A DNA stretch of 64,000 nt from Scolanthus callimorphus (Eukaryota > Cnidaria > Anthozoa > Actiniaria > Edwardsiidae), in the NCBI GenBank assembly GCA_033964015.1, contig CM066914.1, positions 20,681,023-20,745,022 of the forward strand, given 5' to 3'. Shown here one piece after another: positions 12,555-23,600 of the stretch. Both the position numbers and the translations under genes were made by a program. The first letter of the stretch is position 1. Each line of letters opens with the position of its first letter. The notes under the pieces are model-generated. The model did no database searches and was not told where the DNA came from. It saw only the letters and a list, made by a program, of their open reading frames with translations.

Positions 12555-13123
12555 ACCGCTGAATAGGCATAAACGGCGCATAAATACAGTGGGAGCCTCT
12601 GTTTGAACGAAAGCTGCGAATACCAACGAGTCCAAAAAGTTTTGTCTATTGTCTCCATTCAAGCTTCTGCAGTTTCTAGATAGATAGATAGATAGATAGA
12701 TATTCTTTATTTATCCACGGTAAAAATTCATCAGCTCAATTATAATAATATAGAAATAATAAAATATAATACACTACCCTTATCTACGCTAGTTACCCTA
12801 CCCACCCTACCCTCCCCGAGCTGCTTTCCATGAATGCCGTGCCCTATTTAATACATGATTTAAATTTCCTAAGAGACTCGGCTTGTCTTGTTTCGCTAGG
12901 AAGACTGTTCCATGTGATAGCACCGCTATAGCTGAAGCTGTTTTTATAATAATTGGTTCGCGGTAGTGGAACGTTGACTTTGTTGTCCGAGTCTCTTAGG
13001 GAATATATCGATTCTCGGGTCGTAAATTTGCTGGAAAGATAGCTCGTTGGTATTCACGACTATTTCTACTTCAAACCGAGGCTCCCACTGTATTTATGCG
13101 CCACCGATGCCTATTCAGCGGCA
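12555..13123. mobile_element. Inverted-repeat transposon with a LINE fragment nested inside
   Basis: The ends share about 45 bp in inverted orientation, ACCGCTGAATAGGCAT... against ...ATGCCTATTCAGCGGC, with CATAAATACAGTGGGAGCCTC inside each. A shorter relative without the insertion is at about 43715-43877. The interior is mostly a retrotransposon fragment (listed separately), so the outer element is the older insertion. Confidence 0.75.
12676..13048 (-). mobile_element. 5'-truncated LINE (CR1/L2-like) 3' end
   Basis: On the minus strand an open frame ends at the TAG complementary to 12844-12846. It encodes the typical C-terminus of non-LTR reverse transcriptases, with RESIYSLRDSDNKVNVPL, SFSYSGAITWNSLPSE and SLRKFKSCIK. 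After the stop the sequence runs to GGATAAATAAAGAATATC followed by a short (TATC)n tail at 12679-12702. That is the usual 3' tail of this class. The upstream part of the element is missing. Confidence 0.8.
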
Positions 13124-13294
13124 GATTAGAGAATTCGAAGCTGGACTATTGCAGCACAACTTTGATCGAAATTTGTTTGCATTTGGGTAGCCATAATGAA
13201 ATACATACCCTATCAGAGACCAAACAAGAAAAACGATACCCTACCGGAGACCTCAGGAGCCCCCAAAACATACCCTAAAGGGCGGCGCATACCA

Positions 13295-13500
13295 CGTGAA
13301 TACGAGAGGGAAGCCTCGATCTGGTGGTCACTGAACGGGGCTCCACGCTACACTGAGACTGGGTCGGGCGCGAAAAACGCCGAAAAAACATACCAAAACA
13401 AAACAAAGTGAAGATGAAATGATAAAAAACGCAGATCAATTAAAGACAAAAATGTTTAATATTCAAGTGAATTATGATTGAGGGAGTTAGAGCGGATTTC
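13295..13500. repeat. Block shared with the prohibitin upstream region
   Basis: This block, starting ACCACGTGAATACGAGAGG and including CTCGATCTGGTGGTCACTG and GAGACTGGGTCGGGCGCG, matches 3752-3960 next to the prohibitin start codon at roughly 85-90% by eye. Here it sits about 360 bp upstream of RPS26 copy B. It could be a copied promoter-proximal segment or a dispersed element. Confidence 0.65.
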
Positions 13501-13789
13501 AGATGACTGTCGTGAGTAATTCACAATTACTTTGTAATTACTCCTATAGATTTTATTCAGAATTGGTGTAATTACTTTGCGATTGGTAATAGAAGAACAC
13601 CTTTTGTTATCCAGAGGCAAAATGCCACAGGCCAATGGGACTCCCGACAACTGATGACTTTTCCCCTTAGATTTCCCAAGATTCCGGCTGATAATAAGGG
13701 CAAGCAAATCGTCTTCCTTTATTGAAAAAGAAAACCAAGAAAAGAAAGGGAAAGAATGATCAGGGACATGAAGAATCATTTCCGGCCTG

Positions 13790-13887
13790 AGCCCACTGTC
13801 GCAAGCCGCTGGCTAATGCGGGGTGGCCCGGTTGAGACTAAGGGGCGACATGTGAGCGGCCTCTTTGCCTTTAGCTTTGGAATCAAA
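13790..13887 (+). promoter_or_regulatory. Core promoter and TOP leader of RPS26 copy B
   Basis: The block is shared with copy A up to about 13858. It is followed by CCTCTTTGCCTTTAG at 13860-13874, a good 5' terminal oligopyrimidine start, then CTTTGGAATCAAA and the ATG at 13888. This predicts a leader of roughly 27 nt, usual for ribosomal protein genes and for TOR/LARP1-type translational control. The exact start site is inferred. Confidence 0.6.
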
Positions 13888-15971
<2,084 letters not shown>

Positions 15972-16012
15972 AAACCTTGTATTTTCCAACATGAGTGCAC
16001 ACTCAAGATGAA

Positions 16013-16018
16013 AATAAA
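16013..16018 (+). terminator. Poly(A) signal of RPS26 copy B
   Basis: AATAAA 42 nt after the stop codon in a short 3' untranslated region. The same position in copy A reads AATAAG. Confidence 0.75.
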
Positions 16019-16019
16019 T

Positions 16020-19000
16020 GTTCTTGCTTCAGAATTACAGTGTTGTTATTTTAATGGACAGTCCACTTCTGCTTACTCAGTGCTGTCAAAATGGGCTGCT
16101 GGCGGGTGGTAATTCTATAAAAGTAGTGGGCCCAGTTTGGCTAATTTCAGTGAATCAGAAGGGGCCCAAAAGGCCTTTTGCAGTTTGTTCTGTCATGTGG
16201 TTGTACTGGAGAGCAAAATAAATGGAAACGTATCTGATCTGTAACTTTTTAACATGCTCATAAAGAACTTGGTGAATTAACTTCGAATGTGCCATGCTCA
16301 GTTAAAGTTCTTTGCAATTTCATAATTAAGTCAATTGAAACGTTTGTTTGCCCTCCAGTCATGCTCGGTTGATTTATTCTTGAGAATCTAGAGGTCTACT
16401 CATAGGCTCATAGTGAAGTAACAAGCACATGATCGTTCAGCTGCAAATGGCTTTTTGTCCGGGGTCCAATGAAAAGTAGCCAGCAGTGAAATAAAAAATA
16501 GTCGGTGGAGTTCTGATGGCCACCGGCTTGTTCTGCTTACTTGTGACACTTGTGGACAGCATAGCCTGGGACTTTTCAGCACTTTGCCATACTTAAAGGG
16601 GCACTCGCACGCTTAATTTTCGTACAACCTGTCAAAAATAAGTCTAATTCGAATCTCCAAAAATACATTTAAGTTTACCGGGAGTAACCAAAATAACAGT
16701 CCAGGTTTGTTAAAGTACCTTTTAACTGTTAAATCAATACAAATCTATAGTGTTTTTGTCTATTATCAAGATGATGGAATTGGATTGCGATTTGAATCAT
16801 TTTCTTGTCAGGCAAGCATGCAAGTGCCCTTTAAGGCATTGCCCAAAAAAATCTGCACCCCCCTGTTGAGGACCCCGGTCAGATACCCACCCTGGAATTG
16901 TTTAATTTAAACCACCCACCAAGGAACTTGTGCTTACCCACCCTGGAATTTTGTATTTTAAGGGTGCCCACCCTGGAACAAAAAGCTCTAGTTTGTCCAC
17001 CCACCCTGGAATTCAAACTCCATATATTGATCACTCACCCTCAAATTCCAGCCTCAACAAGGGAAGTTTGGATTTTTTGTGATTGCCCATTGTCTCCAAT
17101 AAGCCCCTTCACATCAAAATCTGCTTGAAATTCTTCCAGCCTGCTTGCAGTCCTGTAATATCTGTAACTAGTCCAATTTCACTAGTGGTCTATTGCCAAT
17201 GCTGCGTTCTGATAGGTTCAGCTACTGATAGGTTCAGCTACTAGTAGTAGGCTAAAAGTTATAGCAAAAAGTGTCGAATTTGAAAGCCTGGAAATGGCTT
17301 TTTGGCTATACAAATTGACCTACTAGTGTGATTGACAAAGCAATGATTCCTCGCGCCCTTGTGGCCTCCTAGTCAATGGCATTCAGCTGTCGATCTCGTG
17401 GGCTTTTGACGAGGTTCAGGTTGTCAAGTCTGGGTTTGCTATGTTTGGCTATCAGATTTCACAGTTCACCGTCTCCGGAAAGTGGGGGCCCTCACAAAGT
17501 CTTGTTTGTAACAACATATTCCTGGTTGGGAACATGTTCAATTTTGCGAAAATCATGCAAGAAAAAGACCACCAATCACTGTAAACTGGTAACTCCCAAA
17601 ATCATTTTGCAGTTTCACATGAACCTGTTAGGATACAGCATCTCGTTATATTTTCCCTCAAGGCCCAATATTTCGCTACAGTATAATATGTTTGGTTTAA
17701 TTTATACTTCAAAGAGTTTTATAGTAGGCTTGAGGGTCGCTTGAGACACATTTTGCATATTTGCGCACAAGCAGCAACTTGGCACAGATACTCTTGGTAA
17801 TTTCGGACAGATTTCAAACGGGATACGGACAGGGGAGGCATGGGCGGTTTTAGGAAAAAATCTTACTGTAGCGCACTAATATTTGTGTCAATAAATGACA
17901 AAGAATAGCCTAAATCCGCCCCTGGGGGAGGGCCCTTTTCTAGCGTCGCCATTTCAGTTGACGTTAAAATGAATGACGAAATGCTTGAGGAATAGGCAAA
18001 TAATTATTAATTTGCATAAAAAACTTTAATACAAACTTTATATAAACTTTAGTTCTTTCTATAGATCAAGTCCTTTTACAAAAATAGATCTATGGTGAAC
18101 AATTCTGTAACAGATACTTGCAATGAAATCGATATTTTCAGAAAGTGTAGGGCTTAAGATACTCAGGCTATGCCTTGGGCAAAAGCAATTCAACATTTGC
18201 CCATTTGCTTCATCATTTGTGAACATTTATTCAACAAATTCATCATGAGAAAGCTATAAGAACCCGACAAATCTTTGGTAAATACTTTTCAATACCTATT
18301 CAGCGATACATGTTCTTCTAAATCACTGAAAACGTCTGGAAAAGATTAATCGTGCCCGGGGGAAGGGGACTCCCATAATTTTGGTCGGGGATGATCGTCA
18401 GGAATTTTCAGTTTCAACCCTAAAAGATACCAAAAAGGGCGTGGCTCAAATAATTTGTTACCCTAAAAGATGCCCATCAGGAATTTCCGTGTTTGGCTAA
18501 AATGCTGCCTTTAATGTTGTCTAATTATCGTCTTCTCATCGAGTATAAATCTCTCTCTTTCTTACTAGGTTTTTAGAATCTCCGTCACAAAACAATTTGG
18601 ACACAATTTTCGGCTCTAAAAGATACCAATCTCCCACAAATCTTATCGCGGATCAAGATCACCCCTTACAGGGGCGTAGCCACGGGGGTCCCTTTCTCGG
18701 AGATTTTCCCATACTTTACTGTATTTGCTGGAGAAAATTTGAGCATTTTCGTCCCATGTTTTCACTATCCCATGTTTTCACTGCCTAAGAGAGCAATAGA
18801 AAAGTTGAAATGGGGATGTTGAACTGGTTTGGCGCCAGCGGAGTCTTAGTCAGAAAGAATGATGGACCAAAATAATTCTTGGAGTAAACCTTTACTTTAG
18901 CGTAGATCTCTTGTGCAGTGTTAAGGAATCTTGTAAAATATCGGATATTGATTCAAATTTACACGTCTCTATTTCACGCCTAATTTGGAAAGTAATAAAT

Positions 19001-20158
19001 CAGTATGCTCAATAGATTAAGAAAGTATTGTCCTGATACCCAGTGGTGTACGCAGCCTATAGTCCTGTAGGCACGGGACGGCAAATTTTTCGGGGCACTT
19101 TGGTACAAGTACTGTACTACATTCATGAGCTTGTCCTGTAGATTCGCAAAATCTGCGTATGCCCTAGGCTGTGCCTACAAGGGCAAAAAATCCTGTGTAC
19201 ACCCCTGATATCATATTACGTACATAAATGACATTATATGTATGCATCGCCAAATATAAATATCTCTATAGATATAATTAACCATTATCCTGCGAGATTG
19301 CGCAGAATATTTAACCATTATCCTGCGAGATTGCGCAGAATATCGTCTGATACTTAGCCGACGAGGGACGAAGTCCCGAGTTGGCTAAAATCAGACGATA
19401 TTCTGCAAAATCGAGCAGGATAATGGTTTTATTATTCAGCACATCGATAGCACAAAAAACCCCGAAAAACATGACTTTTGTGTATTATTTACGAGCTCAA
19501 AACATTAGATTTCCCTCAGAGACGGATATCGCAGGATAGCTGTCATGTACAGAAGACAGCTATTGGCGTTCCAATGACCATATTTGGGCAGTGCATCGAT
19601 GTGCTGAATAATAACGTCTGATACTTAGCCGACGAGGGACGAAGTCCCGAGTTGGCTAAAATCAGACGATATTCTGCAAAATCGAGCAGGATAATGGTTT
19701 TATTATTCAGCACATCGATAGCACAAAAAAAAACCCGAAAAACATGACTTTTGTGTATTATTTACGAGCTCAAAACATCATATTTCCCTCAGAGACGGAT
19801 ATCGCAGGATAGCTGTCATATACAGAAGACAGCTATTGGCGTTTCAATGACCATATTTGGGCAGTGCATCGATGTGCTGAATAATAATTTATATGATCTA
19901 ATATATTTATTCTAATATATGAGTGAAGATGTATATAATAATGATGGCTAGTCAGCATGGGGCAGTCCCTCACGAATAGAGTTCTGCGCAACCACCAGCA
20001 GTAGCTACAAAGGAGACCATTCCCACGATTACTGCCTGCTGAGTCTAATCTAGGGCATCTTCGCCTGTGTTTTCGTCTGATCACGTGATCAGTCTTCCAA
20101 GCTAGGGCACAAAAACATTAGTGTTGCCATATTAGCAGTTAACTTAATTAGAATATAA
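16020..20158. other. Convergent intergenic region between RPS26-B and the kinase gene
   Basis: No convincing gene. It holds diverged tandem phrases CCACCCTGGAATT at 16860-17010, the second copy of the 186-bp inverted-repeat element (17169-17337), a GGGGCGTAGCC element fragment at 18671-18785 related to 32095-32230, and a tandem-duplicated element at 19335-19887. The 122-codon open frame at 17376-17744 has no recognisable domain. Confidence 0.5.
19335..19887. repeat. Tandem pair of a ~277-bp inverted-repeat element
   Basis: Two nearly identical units in direct orientation (about 19335-19611 and 19612-19887). Each starts CGTCTGATACTTAGCCGACG, contains CAGACGATATTCTGCAAAA and ends ATCGATGTGCTGAATAATAA. 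Internally TCAGCACATCGAT and ATCGATGTGCTGA form an inverted pair. A shorter duplication of TTAACCATTATCCTGCGAG precedes the pair. Diverged relatives occur near 40447 and 58930-59120. Confidence 0.75.
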
Positions 20159-20695
20159 CTAATTCCCCTGGCTTCTTATAAACTTCTCTCTGTGAAAATC
20201 AACTACTAAATTCTCCAGCCGCTTTGCACCTTGTACAGCAATGGCCGCAGTTTTAAACCTTTTATTCTTCTTCTCACTTACGCCACCCTCCTCGGAGCTC
20301 CACCCTCGCGCCCACCCATGATGCAAAGCTTGCTCCGCCGAGGCACGTTTTCCCGCATCCACTACAAGAAGTGTGGAAATAAGATCCTTTGCAGAATCCG
20401 AGACTGAATCCCAATAAGGTGAGAGGAATTCGAATTCTCCCGCTTGGATGAGGTCAAAGAGTTCGTCTTGGTCGCGATTAGGACTTCGAAACGGCGGGAA
20501 ACCGCAAAGCATGATGTATGTTATCACACCCGCAGCCCACATGTCAACTTTGAGTCCGTAGCCGGATTCCTCGAGGATTTCTGGGGCAACATAGGTCGGA
20601 GTCCCGCAGACTGTGAATATAGGCGCAGTAACCTCCATAGCGAGTCCGAAATCCGCCAGCTTTATAATTGACTGCCCGTTGGCACGTTTGTGAAC
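20159..20695 (-). CDS. DCLK: DCLK exon 2': second kinase C-lobe and terminal stop
   Basis: An uninterrupted 178-codon copy of exon 2 with acceptor TATAG at 20695. All C-lobe landmarks are kept: [43 protein letters not shown]. Compared with exon 2 there is an in-frame 30-nt deletion after HHGWARG. The end reads RSQ-Gly-Asn-stop (TAG), with GGGGAAT where exon 2 has the donor GGTAAAG. It could be the last exon of a tandem-kinase transcript, an alternative last exon for E1, or part of a truncated duplicate. Confidence 0.8.
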   Translation of the reverse strand, partial: VHKRANGQSIIKLADFGLAMEVTAPIFTVCGTPTYVAPEILEESGYGLKVDMWAAGVITYIMLCGFPPFRSPNRDQDELFDLIQAGEFEFLSPYWDSVSDSAKDLISTLLVVDAGKRASAEQALHHGWARGWSSEEGGVSEKKNKRFKTAAIAVQGAKRLENLVVDFHREKFIRSQGN

Positions 20696-23600
20696 CTATA
20701 ATAAAGTAACAGGGCGTGTTTAGTGCAAAACACAGATAGGTCAGCAGGGGTGGGATGTGATTCTTTAGGCTATGTTACAGCACGTTTTGTTGTGGTGTCA
20801 GTTGGTGCAGGTTACACGCGTGACATACCCCAGCAACGCGACGAAATATGGCATTACAACTTTCAGGAACGGTAGATCAGGTTTTTCTCTTTTCGACATT
20901 GTGAGTCAAGTTGCGGCGTGACAAATTTCTACAAGCGACGGAATGGTTTCCGAATAAGACACTTGGCGCGCGTCTTTCTTGCGGAAAAACGCTGTAACGT
21001 GCTATTTCGTCGCGACAGAAAACCAGTTGACTGCACTTGGCGAAACAGAGCAAGAATCTGATTGGCTTAGATGGTTTAACTGGCGAAACAACAACAAAAA
21101 TCCCAAACCCAATACGACGTTTTGCAAATGAGCAGCGCGAAACATCGGATTTTGCTGTAATAATAAAACAAATACATACCAGTAAATTTTCCGGCTTGAT
21201 ATCCCGATGAACTATCCTCCTTTTGTGGAGATAGGCAAGCGCTCTGCATAAATCTCTAAAGTAGTCCTTAGCTACAGCTTCAGAAAACTTGATTGCCGTC
21301 GAAATCGCATCAAATAAATCTCCGCCCTCAATAAACTTCATAACCAAATACATTTCCATCGGGGTGTCAAAGTCTTCGTAAAGCCGTACGATATTTCGGT
21401 GCCGACAGTGTCTCATGATGGAGATTTCATCGTCGATCATCTTTTCCTTACCCTTGATTTTTCGTTGTCGATGATCTTGAGTGCAAATTGTTTTCTAGTG
21501 ATTTTATCCGTGCATTGCCTAACGACCGCAAAATTCCCATCTCCTACTTTTCTCCCAATATCATATACATCTTCAACTCTCTTGTTCGTTATTCTACAAT
21601 ACTCTTTTTCGTCCTCCGAGTCTGAAGACAACTGCGAATGTGAAGACCTCTTCTTTTTCACATGAGATTTCTCCTCTCTACTTTTATGCCGTCCGGTTTC
21701 TTGGCCACGAAGTGACACCTGATCTTGGACACTGTCCGATTTTTTGGCCACCTCCCTGTCCAAGTTTTCTTGCTCTTCATTTGCCGGGTGTTTAGCCACG
21801 ACATTACCATCGCCAATTGGGGGTAATTTTAGCGGCGCGTTTTCACTGGTCTCATCTTTTTCCGAGCTCTGTTTGTTGTCAACTACAATTTTTGTTTGTT
21901 TGCCTAATGAAGTCTGCTTGTACTTCGGGCTGTGATGCTCATGCGAAGATACAGATAGAGACTTCTGGGGAGTGTTAATAAAGTTATTATATTAGTATTA
22001 GTATTAGCAGGACTATAATTAATAAATTAATCAATAAATTAGGAGTTAATTTTATTAGAATGTAATTACTTTACCTGGCTTCTTATAAACTTCTCTCTAT
22101 GAAAATCAACTACTAAATTCTCCAGTCGCTTTGCACCTTGTACCGCAATGGCCGCAGCTTTAAACCTTTTCTTCTTCTTCACACTTACGCTACCCTCCTC
22201 GAGTAGTTTGTTGCTCAGTTCATTAACCGTGGGGCTCCGCCCTCGCGCCCATCTATGATGCAAAGCTTGCTCCGCCGAGGCACGTTTTCCCGCATCCACT
22301 ACAAGAAGTGTGGAAATAAGATCCTTTGCGGAATCGGAGATTGAATCCCAATAAGGTGAGAGGAATTCGAATTCTCCCGCCTGGATGAGGTCAAAGAGTT
22401 CGTCTTGGTCGCGATTAGGACTTCGAAACGGCGGGAAACCACAAAGCATGATGTATGTTATCACACCCGCAGCCCACATGTCAACTTTAAGTCCGTAGCC
22501 GGATTCCTCGAGGATTTCTGGGGCAACATAGGTCGGAGTCCCGCAGACTGTGAATATAGGCGCAGTAACCTCCATAGCGAGTCCGAAATCCGCCAGCTTT
22601 ATAATCGACTGCCCGTTAGCACGCTTGTGAACCTATAACAAAGTAACAGGGCGTGTTTATTAAGTGAAAGCACAGGGAGAAGGTCTGCAGGGGTGAGGTG
22701 TGATCCTTAAGGGCTATGTTACACGAGGCAATTTTTGCAACGCACAAGGCAATATGTGTTGCGATGCCAGTTGAAGTGCAAGTTGCGTGTGTGGCACTAC
22801 CTCGACAACGACCCAATGTCATGCAAACCACGAAAGTGTTGTGGCTATATACCACAAGATGGCGGGTTACTCGGAAGACCCTTTCCACAGGGAGACCGCC
22901 TAAGAAAAACAGTTAAAATCCGGTACGGCTGGCGGACAGCGGGAAGATGGCACAAATCATTAACACAAGTCATCTTTAGCTGAGAGAAAGGGGTAGCCTC
23001 GGGCAAGGCTACTACAAACATATTTTCTGTATTTTTACACCGACTAAAATAACAAGGATTATACGAAAAAATATTTCTTTGAAAATAAATCGTCAGAAGC
23101 AGGTAGCTATGGACTTGAAGTTGATAGCGTCTTTTCTTTGCACTTTTATGATAACGTTGGAGTGGGAAAAGATCGAGATCTATTAATTCTAGTGAGGTTT
23201 CTAGGCTTGCCTTTCCCCTACAAATCTGTATTTGTTTTCTGCCATCTTACTAAGTTTTAATACAGTGGACTATTAAATAGCACAAACTATCCGTGAAATT
23301 TAGTATTTTTCTATTGTACTAAATAGTGCCATCTCGTTTGTTTTCTTTTATTTCACTATCGTTGCAGGGGTTAAGTCCGCCCTCTCTGTTTAACCCAATA
23401 AAATTATATGGACTTAATTACTCGCAAGTAGTAAATGTAATTAACAGTATTGAAGCAATAACAGACAGCGTTATTATCCAATTGAAAGGCCTTGTACAAT
23501 ATAATTATCTTAATTCTATGCTGTGTATTGTTTATTATCTGTGTTTCTATGGGAACTATTAAACAAACTCAACAGCCTGCTAAGCCAATGTAAACACATA

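Noticed and set aside
17376..17744. 122-codon plus-strand open frame downstream of RPS26-B
   Set aside because: Low-complexity amino acid mix without domain features, no splice or promoter context, and it starts right at the edge of a repeat.
20159..21964. Second DCLK copy as a simple dead pseudogene
   Set aside because: Only one base is missing in 785 nt plus 537 nt. Splice sites and phases are intact and the missing base lies in an A run in a window full of similar single-base losses, so a firm pseudogene call is not justified.
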